A stretch of 64,000 nucleotides of DNA from Tigriopus japonicus (Eukaryota > Arthropoda > Copepoda > Harpacticoida > Harpacticidae). The notes beneath the pieces are model-generated. The model was given only the letters and a program-made list of their open reading frames with translations, made no database searches and was not told the DNA's origin. The translations under genes and the position numbers were made by a program. The DNA is taken from NCBI GenBank assembly GCA_010645155.1, contig JAAGOF010000300.1, positions 1,549,817 through 1,613,816 of the forward strand, given 5' to 3'. Of this stretch, positions 23,901 to 36,955 are shown piece by piece. Position 1 is the first letter of the stretch, and the number at the start of each line of letters is the position of its first letter.

Positions 23901-26900
23901 TAATGGAGAGTGTGGCCAATCTGATGAGCTGCGAGCAGAATTTAAACAGGTTCTCGGGAGTACTTAAACCACGTGGGCAATAAGGTGGGCTACAGAAAAG
24001 CTCATCAGAGAGAAAATACAGTAAGCAAGCAGAAGGGTGACTATTTGATTTGGAAGTCAGCTCATGTTCCCTCCAATCTTCCATGAGAGGTGCCCAGAGA
24101 AGTGCCTGGAGCGGAAATCCATGTTCAGGCACGTAGCCAACTTAAGAGCCTTTCCAAGACACCCTCGGGCTGTATTGGGACACAATTTCGGACTTTGGAG
24201 GAGAGGAAATATTGGGTGGATAGCGAACCACTTGCTCATCTTGGTTAGAAGTAAAGGCTAAAGAGTTACATGGATGTGGGTGTGTGGGGAGTTGGTTGAG
24301 AGCAAGCGGAAGGCAAGAGAGAACGCGTCGTTGATTGCCCTTTGATTGATAGCTAACCAGCTTGAGGCGTGGAAGCAATGGGCAGAAAGAGACAGAGAGA
24401 AAGAAAGTAAGAGCGAAAAGAAGAGTAGGAAATTGAATCACTGACTTCTTTCTTTTCGGGGTTCTCGCCTATTTCAGCGGTCCCTTTTTGAAGAGGCAAA
24501 AAGTGGATGATGAGAAGAAAATGGGAAATGTTCTTGATGAAAAGGCGAAGAGGCGTTGTGCCCACTGAGTGACAGACAGGTTATTGAAAGGCCATTGTCA
24601 TGAGGTTGGCTGGACAGAGATAAAGGGCCCTTAAGCGGAAAGGGGAGAAATGGGATGGCGTGTGTGTGAGAGAGAGAGAGAGAAGGGGGCATCCGTCCGA
24701 GTGTTCCATAAGCGTTCCAATGATCCCAGAATTGGAATGGAAGGGGCAAAAAGAGGAAATTAATTTCAAAACAGAAAAGAAGAGAGGGGAGGGGGAACGT
24801 CGGAGAGGAATTCTGACTCTCATTCCTGCTCTTTAGCAGCCTAAGCACCTCCTCCGTCAAAGGAAGAACATGGCGATGAGGACGCACTAGCGATGCTGAG
24901 GCGTCAAATGAAATTCTTCCGCTACAATGGCTATAAATTACAGACTGTGTACTTTTAAAGGCAAAGACTCATCACTCCTACCTAGCCCCTCTTTTAAAAA
25001 ACCCTGACAACGAGATCGCCGCCACCTTGTCCTCCAATGTGGGAAATGAGTTCAGGTCGTGTAATGGAATGGGAAGAAAATTCAGCCTCGTTTTTTTGTT
25101 GGTGGACAAAAATACGACCACGGCGAAGATAGGATTGAATTGCGATCCTATCTTACTTGAGCCTGAGAATTCTAGACAGTGAATGCTTGTTTTTGGACTA
25201 AAACCGCGATAGAACTTACCACTGAAACTACTAAATAAAGAGAAAATGTCCTGTGGCTAAAAGAGTAAAGGGCCAAAAGATGAACTACGATGGTTCCAAC
25301 GTGTCAGTGTTGCGACAAACACTCGAGCACTTATTATGAAAAAACGCTGTCTTGATGGAAAGGACAACCACAACTGACCATATCTTGAAATTAGTCGTGT
25401 ACAAAGAATGAATATTGAGCCCTTGTGTGTCCTGACAAATACTGAAGCCAATTGGGATCGGCATCCCTGATCTCAGTTCGTTCCATCTGCCTTGATCCTC
25501 GAATTCTAGCCCTTTTCCCCCCTCCCGTATAAGTAGGGGGATTGGAAAGGAACCCAAGAAATGAATACCAAAAGATGAAACATGCTATGAATTTCCAAAA
25601 TCGCTGACAATGAAAAAAAACCTCACTCCAACTGAGGTTGTGGGTGTGTGCCCAGTCGCTTGAAGGCCTACTTAGTGAGAAAGGGTCCATTGGTAATGCT
25701 CACCAGGCCTGGCCAAAATCCCTAAGGAAATTGAATTGTATTTTTGGACTTCCTGAAACCATTTTTGCTCTCCTTGGCGAGCCCATAAAAAGAGGGGACA
25801 CAAAAGCAATGAGTTGCAAGACAACAAACATATTGTGAGGACCATTTGACAAAGCCGCTTTTGACTCGACTTGAGGCACGCGCTTCCATTTCCAAACAGA
25901 TCTTCTACACAGTAATAGTACCCGCTCACAACCCGAGAAGATAAATGAGGACTGCCAAAACTCACCTTCCAAAACTTGTCCACCGGACACCCGTCCTGTT
26001 AGGGAAACTGGGACAGGAGCCACCACAGATGCAGTATTGATATGTGTCGCCATGATGGGCAGGGGAGTGCCACTGTTGTTGGTGTTGTTATTGTTGTTGT
26101 TGTTGGGGAAGCTAGGCGTTACGACTGAAGCTTGATGAGACTTAATGAGACCAAGAAGCGGAGAGGTTTGTTGACCAATGCCCAGAGGGCTTCGTTGAGA
26201 GTGACTGCTGTTGGGTCGACTTCCACCCTTGTTGCTCAAATCCAAGGTTTCGCCGTAGGCGTGATGCAATGGAGAGCTCTCGTGATGATTGCCCTCTTCA
26301 TCTTCAACACCTTCTTCATCCTTCTGATTCTCCTCAATCACAAGTGGGCGCTCCTCGGCATCGTGGAAATCCATTGGGGATGACGGGCGACGTTGGGTTT
26401 TGCCCGAGGACATGCGGAGATCTTGGCTCTCATTTGTCAATGAGCCGGATTTGTACATTGGAGATGATGAAGGGGGTAGGTGAGTGCCATGGGAACCGGA
26501 TGGGGATGACGAGGAAGATGTTGGAGTCAGTAACCCATTTCGAGGGAGGTGAGGCTTGAATGCCGATGTTTGATTACTAAGGGTCGTTACTGTTCCTCCC
26601 AAGTGCCCTGCGGAAGAATTTGGCGACTCATTTGACTCAGAAGACCGACGACCATTGTCCCTGAAAATGGGAGATTCAAAATAAGAGACGTAAGATTAAC
26701 TAATTACTCGAAGAGGAAAACTTGAATGGCATTGGATGGGCCCTGTCATCCCTCATTATTGAATATTTCTCCTCAAAAGACACTACTTTGACTTCTACTG
26801 TATGCACGGAGATGGGCTACAAAGGAAATATTGGTTATTTAAACCACGAGAGCGCAGTCAGCTAGCTCCAACAACAGTCACGAGCCAATCCCATGCCCAC

Positions 26901-28497
26901 GACTGCTGCCCATCCTGGTCTTGCCAAGAAAGTTTCATCTGAACAACATCATAGTTTTTTATCGAGCTATTGGTTTTTGGGAGCCCACAAGAGCTTAACT
27001 TTCGGGTTGGAAGCAAAAGTCTCTTCTAAAACTGACACAAAAACGCGATAATCTAATAGCCGAACGAACACACATCAGCCTTTCCCAAATGGTTAAAGGG
27101 AAGATCCCTCAACAACCACATACTTTTTCCCCGGTCCTTTACTCCTTTCCTGTCGAGTGTTGCATTTTGACTCACCTGTCCATGTCTTCACAAATTTCCA
27201 AAGACCCATCGCCTCCTTCGGTCGAGTTGGAATGTGGAGGAGAGGCCGGCGAGGCCGTCAAAGACGATGTGGACCCGGAATAATGTGGGGGTGTCGGCTG
27301 CTTGAGATAGCCATTGCCGCTCTCATGACGTCTCGGGGTGGTTTTTCGCCGCTTTGGTGGAGCTGGGGTTTCGGAGACCGTCAATGGGGATGATATGGGT
27401 GAGACTGGAGTCGGAGAGCCCGACAGGTACTGAGCTAGGGAGGTGAAATTATTGGAGGTGTTGCTTCGGTTCAAGGTAGGCGGAACGGGCACTTTGATGG
27501 GTGGGTTCAACAAGGGTCGGGCAACGGTGGGAGAAAGGCTGATATGTGGACTAGATTGGATCTGCAGTGGCTGCTGTGCTTGGGTAAGATGATGATGTTG
27601 TTGTTGTTGCTGGTGGTGTTGGAGATGATGATGATGATGGTGGTGTTGTTGCTGTTGTTGTTGCAAGGGAGGCGAGGCCAGTTGGAATTGCTGATATTGT
27701 TGATGAATAGACTTGGCGAGGTTGCCAGCTGACAAGGAATGCAATGCCAAGGGACTCAAAACTTGAGACGGGGACTCCTGAAATTGGAAAGTTCGAAGCT
27801 AATCCTCATTTAACAGCGTCAACTCAAGAGCTACCACGTCCTCCATGATGTTGTAGCTCAGCATCAAGACGCTGCAATCAATCATAACTAAGGACTTCAT
27901 TATTTACAATCCCCCTTGGTTCGAAAGAGAAGAAAAAGCTCCAATTCCCTACCCCTTGTTGCCGAGCTGTCTCAATGGCAGAACGAGCAGCCTTTCGGTG
28001 CCTTTCCTCGACTTTTACCTCCTTCTTGATCCCCTCATTAGATGAAGACAAATTTTGGTCGGCCAACCCCTTAATCCTCAAGACCTCGGCCGTCCTCAAA
28101 AAACTCTGGAGTCTCTCGGGTTGGACATCCACTTCTCCGCGGTAAACATATCGCACCAGACCTTCAACATCAGCGAACGAGGCATCACGGAGAATGACCA
28201 CTGGATGGGAGCAGGGATTGTCCTGAAAGAGCAAAACCACAGTCAGAGGCTCGGTCATGTCTGTTAGGCGGACACTCTGCGTTCATGAGGAGGTTCTTGT
28301 TGTCATTTTCTTACCTTAAAGACCTCCTTGAAGTAGTCACTACAAGCGGACAAGATAACCTTGTGGGCCTTGATTTTCCGGCCCTCGCAAGAGAGAGTGA
28401 CATCGACAAAGTCCTCGTCTAGCTTGAGATTCCCCAATGCGGAGACAATGTTGGTCTGATAATTGTTCCATTTGAGACAAAAGTGTTCGGTCGGCAT
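20459..28497 (-). CDS. BTB/POZ C2H2 zinc-finger transcription factor
   Basis: Six exons on the minus strand, 28315..28497, 27953..28222, 27176..27777, 25966..26660, 22526..22744 and 20459..21114, sum to 2,625 nt: 874 residues plus TAG, all phases agreeing. Residues 1-125 form a BTB domain of the arthropod type ([71 protein letters not shown]), the dimerisation and corepressor platform of the tramtrack/broad/abrupt group. The middle is disordered: a Gln/His tract (27592-27665), Ser/Pro stretches, an Ala-rich segment and a poly-Asn run (about residues 700-724). Two C2H2 fingers follow at about 745-766 (CPYCWKTF) and 774-795 (CEICEKVV), then an acidic tail. A nuclear DNA-binding regulator is expected. 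I cannot choose between abrupt-, chinmo- or lola-like orthology. Introns 4 and 5 (3.2 and 1.4 kb) are large for this locus. Confidence 0.93.
20903..20965. repeat. GTT/AAC trinucleotide run coding for poly-Asn
   Basis: A GTT repeat on the plus strand, AAC codons on the coding strand, within the last BTB-ZF exon. Length polymorphism here would change a poly-Asn tract just ahead of the fingers. Confidence 0.9.
27592..27665. repeat. Gln/His codon repeat in BTB-ZF exon 3
   Basis: Alternating runs of CAA/CAG and CAC/CAT codons on the minus strand, giving Q- and H-rich blocks ([13 protein letters not shown] then [11 protein letters not shown]). A low-complexity, probably disordered segment. Confidence 0.9.
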
Positions 28498-31400
28498 CTT
28501 TTTGCCACGAGATTAGTGTCTTCTTTCGGTTTGGGTTGACTTAAGCCTCTGAATATTGACGCTGATCAGAATAGCTCTGGGCCTGTTTGGATGCATTTCT
28601 TCACAATGATGCAAAGCAGGCCATGAAACATGGCTTTAATATCATATGCAAGTTCACTAAAGTACGATTTGTGAGGGATGTAATGGTGGCACTGAGAATG
28701 TTTTCACTAGTTGTTGACTCGAGAAGTTTTCACTTTGTTCGTAATAATGCCCAAGAGGTGGATTTGAGACTAGATGTTACTAGAAGAAGAAACAAAAGAT
28801 ACAAGAGTGATATTAGTTGAAATCTCGCGTGTGTGTATGAGTAAAGTTTCAAATTTCACATCAAAAACTCATTAGCGTCTCCAATTTTTAGGCTTTTGCT
28901 CTCAAATTCGCTAATGCAATCTGATCGTTTCAATCACGAGCTTCAAAGAAGAGAGCTTGGCAACAAATCGCATGCAAAGCAAACTCTTTTTCAGACTTGT
29001 TTACAAAGGACAATGATTTTTTTTGGATCCATATATCACTGATTTGCGCTCAAAAACGTCGCCATTAGAGCCATGGTTTATTTTCAACTAATTACCCAAC
29101 TAGTTGCCCGAAAACACAAGTTGAGCGAATCGTTACTTGTATGGAGAAATCAAAGCAAGGTACTCACAATTGGGATGGAAATGTGGCCACTTTTGTTCTG
29201 ACTGTCTAGAGTCTGCTGGCCTTTTTTGCCACTGACTCCCAGAATGGAGGAAACGGGTGTAGTAGTAGTAGAAGTAGTAGTAGTAGTAGCAACAGCAGCT
29301 TGTGAACGGGTCCCACTTGAGACCAAAACGATGAAAGCTTCACTCAAACGGGACTGGAAAGACACACACACACACGTACTCTCCCTCAAAGAGATGGAGG
29401 CCAAGAGGACGACGAGATGGAACCAAGAACTTGGAGGGAGATGGAGAGGAAGAAGGCCGCACGCACACCACTGTTTCGTCGTCTTTCTTCTATTATGTGC
29501 TGTTGGTTCGCCAAGAGGTCTTTCCCAACTTCTACGTTGGAGTTGTTCCTCCTTCTCCAAGAGATTCTCTATTCAACTCTCATGTGCCAACCTTTTTCCA
29601 AGGGTTTCGGAGGGACTCTTCGGAGAGAGAAACAGAGAATGAAGGAGGGCGATGATGCGAACGGAGAACTGGTCTGTACGTGGATCCGAGATGGAGTCGC
29701 CTTCTTGGAACGTGTGTTCCATCCAAGCACCGACACTGCTTCCTTCGCCTTCCACTCGTGTTCCACAGGCTTCCTCTCCTCTGTGTCTCTCTCTGGATGT
29801 CTAGAGGCAAGAGTAGTGATAGCACACGACAACTGACAACGGCAAAACTTTGGAACACTTGCACATGGTTGGAGGGAAGAATATCAACTCGGACCGAGGA
29901 GTTGTAGCAGTTTCATGCCTCTCGTGCCTTGGGTGTTGTGGTGCTTTTGCGTGTGTGCGTCCGTCCTTCCGTTCGTCGATATGAAATCATGCCTGCATTT
30001 TGCTCCTTTCGTCTCCGCTGTCAAGAGCGTCGCGCACTCCATCAACCAAAAGTAAGGGATTCCTGGATGGAGTTTCTCATGTGCTTGCGCTTCCCTTCTC
30101 ATCATGAGGACGATGATGATGATAATGATGATGATCATCCCGATCCTGCCTGATCCTAATGCTGATTTTACCGAGCTTTACCTCAGTTTCACTGGTTGGG
30201 AGAGTAACACATCCTTATATAAAATGCATATTAAATAATGAACTTTGTAAGCATAGCCAACCGACTCTACAGTAATGTTAAAACCGACCAAAAAGTGAAT
30301 GTCTGCGCACACTCTTCAAGTTGAACGAGTGCATGCCAAAGTCGTCCAATTCAGGAATGGAAAGATGCCGCACACATCCACACTCGCACAGAGAACGACG
30401 AGGAAAAAGAAGAAGCCGAAGCAGAAGAGTCGGCTGAAAAGGAGGCCCTTTCCTCTCCTTGCTCGGTGGTTGTCCGTGGAGCCTCATGAGATTTTTTGGC
30501 AGCAAATCTCCGCCGAGTGTGTGTTTGCCTTTCCTCATCCCATCGAGTCAGGTGATGGCCGGCCATTCTAGAGCGGAGCATATTTTTCCCTTATTGATTG
30601 CACCTGAACCATGAACGGAATTTGGAGGCGGAGTTCGCCGTCTGTGACATAATGCCCTCGAGTCTCCAACCTCGGGAAAACGAAGGAGAGAGGGAAAATC
30701 TGTTGGCCTCGAGATTTCATTGAGGCAGAAGGCTGAGAGGATGCTGGAATTTGCTGGGACTCCGACCTCCTCTTTCTTTCTCATCCTCCTGTCCTTACGT
30801 ACGTACATCATGGCCGAATGGAAAGAGGCAAGAGAATGAGAAGAAAGGGAAGGAGAAGAAGAAGAAGTTTGAGAGAGGTATGCCAAGCTCCTCTTGAGCG
30901 TTCAACATGCCTGGGATGGATACTTTATGACTTGGAGGAGGGAGGGGGGGAAAGACACATGATCCTGCTTCAATTCCTCCTTCTCCTCTTCCTTTTCTAT
31001 TCCTCCATACTACTCCACACTACACACAATCGTAGAAACCAGAGGCTAGCAATGGTTGGTTGGGTGGGTGGGTGAGAGGGAGGTGGTTGGAACTGATATC
31101 ACATAAACTCCTCAAGGGCCTTCTTTCGTGGATTGTGGGACCGCGAACCGAGTCTACTACCATCCAAGTTGAATTCAGAATGGCCAAAAGCCCCCTTCCC
31201 ACCGCCACCAATAGTTCGTGTGTGGGTAGGAATGGATGGATGGATGTGCGGATAGGAAGTCGGAATAGAGGAACAAGGCGAAGGAAAGTAAAAGGAACAG
31301 GAGTCTCAAGGTGGTCCTCGCAAAAGTGTCTTGAACGGTTCGCCACATGATTTTATTGGATTTGACACAAGTTACTCGATCCAGTGGTTCGTTCCGTTCA

Positions 31401-34400
31401 CATTTGCTTCATGAAAAGGGGCAAAGAAGAAGTGAACGAGAACGAAGCCCTAGAAAAGTGATGATCCGGTCATGTCGCTGTCAACAGGCCACTTTTTGTC
31501 ACGTCCCCTTTACACAAACTACTGTACACCTCCTCTTTTGATACGGTACTGTACTGTATACGGGAGTCATAATTGGGAAGCTCTATACACGTTTACGTAA
31601 CTTCGTTCCTATTTTTGTCAAAGAAGGAGCAAGGGGAAAAAGAATTGGTTCAGTTCGGGATATTGGAGAGCTCATTTTGCCGGTCTGTCTCCGAGGAGTG
31701 TGAGAGGTGGAACTTTGGAGCCCCTTTTAAATGGAACTGTTGACGTCGTGAGATTGTTCAAGTGGAACAAATTCAATCATGAGGAGGAAAGAGCACGAGA
31801 GAATGACATGTTTTCAGGGAATTCCCAATCTACTTAGACAATGGAGAGGCAGCCAACTCCTCGTCCCTCTCGTGGTCTTTTGTTCTCCCATTGGCAAGAA
31901 GTGAGTGAAGCGGCGAGGAAAGATTAAAATCGCATGATGTTCCCAAAGAAACCAAACGAACACGAACTGTTTCAAATTTCAACGCATTTCGAACCCAAAT
32001 TCATGGTTCTGTCATTTTTATACCGTTTCGCTCGTCTGACAAGGAGGAAGAGGAGGAGGACTTTATTGGTTTTATTGCCGAAATCAGAGATTCCAAATGG
32101 ATGGTGCCAAAAGAGAGATGGGCCACCATTCCTTCATCCTCTCGATCCCCCCATTTCCTGTGTTCGCTTTTTCCTGCTTCTCTGGATTCTTCCCTCTCTT
32201 GTTTGTTCTTCTTTCAATTTATGGCTCGTTGGGGGACTGAATTTAGTATCACTGGGATCACATTGGTTTATAGTAATTTGATGGCACACAAGACCGATAT
32301 TCACACGTTCTACCTGTTTGTTCTACCGAACAAGTGTAAGCCATTGTTCTATGCAGAGTTGGTTCGACAAGATTTACAACTCCGGAATTTCATCAAAATC
32401 ACTCGGGACGTCGTAAAAATCGCCTAGTAGTAGTAGTGAATAGAACTTTGCCCTGAATGAAATTTTTTAAGGAAGCTAGCTTTTCGAAGACCACATTAGG
32501 TTAATTAAACTTCCCCTTCGACCCACAAAGATTGCCAAATATCATTTTGCTGCATTTTAGGTTTAATTGAGGCTCATGGGTATGTTCGTTTCGATCTCAA
32601 TGATTGAGGGCAACAGATGGAGGCTGTAATTGTGTTTTGATGATCCATATCGTGTGGTTCCAACAAAATCGAGCCATGTTCCAGAAAATTGGGACATTAC
32701 TTGTGCGTTTGGCAATAACACCAATTGGGAAGCTCTTGTGGGTCTCAAGTAGTACACACTGTCATTGACAAGCCACCCATTATTAAGAGGGGAAAGGAGG
32801 GCTAGTTTGTCGTGCCCAATTTTAGGTTCCGTTCCCCAACCAAAACAAACTCGAACCAGCAAGCCTTCTTCCAAAGGCAGATCTGCTCATCTGGCAAGTT
32901 CATGCGCTTCAAAGACGGAACATTTTGCAAACGCACCATGATTTGAATGTAATGCTCGCTCTTGACGAACTGATCTAGAGTTCAATGACTTCATGCGTCA
33001 TGACGACTATGTACGTACGTAGATTGATACAATACAAGTACCAGAGCACTTGTGCCCTCCAGAGATTGCATTTCAAGGTGCAGTAAGGGACCGTTAGCGT
33101 CAGAACAAAAACCATCAGGGCAAACCACTTCCAGCAACCTCCAAACCAGCTTCCACCTTGATCACATGACAGCCTACATGCATGTACGTACACACACTTA
33201 CTCACAGGCATCTTTCTTTCTACTACATACATACTGTGCGTAGGTACATACACAGTACAGGCCAAGTGTCTGCAATTCAATCTAGCTCCGTGCGATGCAT
33301 CAAAAATGAACGTGCACGATGGAGGTCCTTGTTGGGAGAATGACCTGAACAATAAACTTCGATTAGGACTCATTTTTTGATCGGCATGGGTTTAATTTGC
33401 CATTCTATTGTCACTAGGTCTGTCAAGGACGGAGGTGCATTGAATGGCAGAGTGTGAACCAGACTCATTTCACGATTTGACACGATATTTCATTTGGATC
33501 CGGCCGGCACTTTGGTTCGTTACTGGGAATTTATGGCCCGTCATAATACTAATGGACTACCAGGCCTACCAGTTTGCAGGATAGCCGATGAATGGAAGAT
33601 ACTATGTCGTAACATAAAGTGTTTGTCCTAATTGATGACTTTGATTCTAATCTTGGAATCTAAATAGTGGTCCAAGGGTTGAAAATAAATTGCATGTTTT
33701 TTTGCAAATGACGGCACTAGTTGGATGTTGTTCTGGATCGTCGATGTTGATAAGTAGCTTCTATTTGTTCTACTAGTTCAACTGTCCATTAGAATATCAA
33801 TTTGTTGGTTTTGAAATATTGAGGCAAACGTGAAACGACTTCAAATTTTAAGGGAAAAAATCGCCAATTTCTTGGAAAAGACGGGAAAATACTCGAGATA
33901 TAATCGCCTTTACTGATAAAACGACTTTGGCAATCGGGAATGGATTGTTAATGGTTTTTGTACTTTACACATTGGTTCTAATCTCCCGACGAGCACAGGG
34001 CAATGAACCCAACCAAGAAGCTAGCTTGATTCTCTGATTCCATGAACATTTTCCCAGAGTCCTTCAAAATGAGCGGGGCTGGTGGTTGTACAGATAAGGC
34101 GTGAAGGGGGTCTTCTCAGTTGAAGCCCAGTCAAAATCGGCCCAGCTGTCCAAGATATATGTCAAGAGCAAAATGATTCCTCTCACTTCCTCGGAACTCT
34201 GGTCACTGACCCATGACGAGTGAAGTGCCAATTTCCGCGAGGTCAGGAGTCTTTACAACCTGATTTTGCCAATCCGAGTAGACATCATCCATCCCGTTGG
34301 ATCTGACTCCTTTTCCTCTCATTATGGTTAGTTTAGCTAAAACAAGTCAGGACTATAAACCTTCGAACAAGTTCAACGAACTCCTCACCTTGACTTATAA

Positions 34401-35860
34401 ACCGGGAAAGGACTTTCACTTGCATGATTGGGGCTGCTCGACACACACACTCACACAAGAAGGAAGGCAGCCACCGAGGAATCGTAAATACACTCACAAG
34501 CCTCCAAGTTCTAACATGATGGCGGAAAGGTACCACACGGACGCACATCCATCGAGTCAGTCAACCAGCCAGTCAACCAGTCATCACCTGTGGCTTTGGC
34601 TATGGAGGAACCCCCTCATCATCTAGTAGTACAGCTGCCACATCGTCTACCAAAATGATTGGCACTTGCTTGGACGATGGACTTGTCTTTTACTGGGAGA
34701 GAAATTGGGCAAAAAAATATAATTTTGAGAAAAATTGAATTCTTGTTAGCAAATTTCCCTTAGCAAATTTCATTGGATCGTGTAGTTTTGGGTTTTGGGT
34801 AGCAATCCCACCATGTGGGTAAGAGGTCCACATTTGAAGTTAAACACGAAAAACACAGAGTAGTCCTGGTTTGGTTCAGCTTTTTTAGATGAGTGACGCC
34901 TCTCAAATTAGACTGGAACAGTCAGACGGACGAGTCTGACACAAATTTTACTTTCAACTCAGGTATTTGAAATGTTTGTGCTTCGCTTTGTCGTCATAAA
35001 CAAGATAAACACTCCCTGTAAAAATGCATTAAAAGTCATCTTGTCCTGAAAATGTGGTTCGTTTTGATGGCTGACACCCGCAAAGTTTATCATCAATACC
35101 TCCGAAACATGACTAAGGTTTGGCATTGGTGTTCGTAGGAAAATTGCATTCTCAATTTTGCCCACAAAGGGGTCAATGTCCTGAGGATTTTGCTTGGTTT
35201 TGCCCTTCAAGGACATCTCGAAACGCATCGAGTGCGTGGATCTCGCTTTGCTTGGCTACATACATGCGTACGTACGAACGAACGAACGAACGAACACATG
35301 GTTTCCCGCCTTCATTACTACATACAGAGGGTTGCAAAGAAATTCAAAATTCAAGGGGCATTGAACTCAATACCGATGCCCCTTGGTTGAAAACTTCATT
35401 TTCATATTTACTTACGGACATTTCTTATTTAAGATCTTTATAACTAGATACAAGAAGGTTTACTAAATACAGACTTGTGATGTAATGGAAATTGAAATCA
35501 CAATTGCATTTCCGAGTAATTGTAGTTGTAATCAATTACATTTGCAATTGAAGAAATTATAAGTAAATTACATGTGAATGTCTACCAAGTAACTACAATA
35601 TTCTAACCAGTGTAGATAAATCCCAGTTTGTGCAAAGAAACGCAGCTGATGGTGAAGACGCTCATGGAAAGTTCACATGAGCTTCTGTAGTGAAAACAAG
35701 ATTTTGCTCTAATTTTGGCATTGCCAAGAAAATTTGTATAAGAAGAAGGTGAGCAAAGAGAACTTAATCCAAAGAAAAATTCAACCACTTTGATATAGTA
35801 CACGAAAAAGACAAATTAAGCCTAAATCGGTGAATATTTCTTCGTGACAAATTCAGTGTG
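28498..35860. other. Long stretch upstream of the BTB-ZF gene, no gene recognised
   Basis: Many ORFs overlap on both strands, but they are GA/CT-rich shadows without family resemblance. On the minus strand a GTGAGT donor at about 29162-29167 ends a G/C-richer stretch that could be a 5' non-coding exon of the BTB gene; this is speculative. The stretch also has a short (GTA)n run (29260-29290), CA/GT runs near 29362 and 34441, and a (CGAA)n run (35275-35295). Confidence 0.4.
35272..35296. repeat. (CGAA)n microsatellite
   Basis: Five to six tandem CGAA units after a GTACGTACG stretch, in non-coding DNA. Confidence 0.85.
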
Positions 35861-36955
35861 CAGTCGAATCTCGATATAGGAAACTTTTCTGTCAGCGGCA
35901 AAATGTTACTTATATCGAGATTTTTCTTATATCGAGACTCAAGAAAATTGGCTCAAGAAACGATAAAAAATACAAGGAAACTACCAGAGGAGTTTAATTC
36001 ACCTACACATAACCTTATAAACTTACTTTTATTACAACACAATCTGACAATGACTCAAAAATTTAGCTTTTAAAAAATAGTTATTAAAACACACAAATTT
36101 ACATTACAAGTGCATGCATTTATATCTCTATTACAAAGCTTTAGAACCTGTTTCAATCTCAATTTGACAGAAAAAATGACAGGAGAAAGTACAATTTTGT
36201 CATCATGATTGGTAAATTATCTATTTATACAAGGACAAACATTTTTTTTTTTAAATTGAGCCTTCCACGCTTTCAAACTGACGAAGTTTTTTGCTACTTT
36301 TTTGAAATATCTCAGTTGTAAATCTTCTACTGTCAGTTTTACTTTAAATTTGAGAGACTTTCTTGCGTTCGCATGACACTTCCTTGGATTACTTATTTTC
36401 CACTAGGTTTTGCTTTAGCAAACACACAATTTTTTTTCACTCTCAAGCATTGCAAATTTGTCGGCAAAATGGGCTTTCATTATTTTTTATAATTGTCGAA
36501 AAAATATTTTTTTCCAAACTCAATGTCAATTAAAATAGTTTTTGTTGAGTGGCATGTTGGACAATTTTTAGCGATTTTAGGGTTCAAAATGGAATTTTTC
36601 GTTCTTTTGGCTGAAACTTGAAAAGGGCAAGTTGTTTTTTTCAAAAGAGGTGCAAGGCGCACGCGAGAGCCCAAAAAAGTGCGCAAAAGGCACCCTAAAA
36701 GGCGCAAATTTTGCGCAAAAGCGCAAAATATGGAAGCATTGCATCGATCCTCTAAGAAATGCTTCGTTTTGTTTTGTTTTGTGCTGTGACCAATTTAAGC
36801 AAGAGAAATAGGCCAAAACTTTGAACATGTTTCTTATATCGAGATTGAGGAAAAATGGAAAATTTCTTGTATCTAGAATTCTTACGTAGGAAAATTTTGG
36901 TCAGCAAGGAAAAGTTTCTTTTATCGCGAAAATTTCTTATATCGAGATTCGACTG
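35861..36955. mobile_element. Pogo-like DNA transposon, non-autonomous
   Basis: Terminal inverted repeats CAGTCGAATCTCGATATA at the left and, on the other strand, the same 18 bp at the right. These resemble the CAGTCxAACCTCGATxTAACGAA ends of pogo/Tigger elements. Internal subterminal copies of the same motif (TTATATCGAGATT) occur at both ends. No transposase ORF remains. The flanks are GTGTG/TGTGTG, so a TA duplication cannot be confirmed. Confidence 0.8.

Noticed and set aside
23000..25700. Overlapping ORFs of 60-137 codons in BTB-ZF intron 4/5
   Set aside because: GA/CT-rich composition on both strands, no conserved motif, within introns of a complete gene model.
29150..31350. Dense ORFs on both strands upstream of the BTB gene
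   Set aside because: Low-complexity translations (poly-Thr, Arg/Glu), no family; more likely UTR or promoter DNA.
35861..36955. TA target duplication for the pogo-like element
   Set aside because: The flanks are GTGTG and TGTGTG; no TA on both sides.
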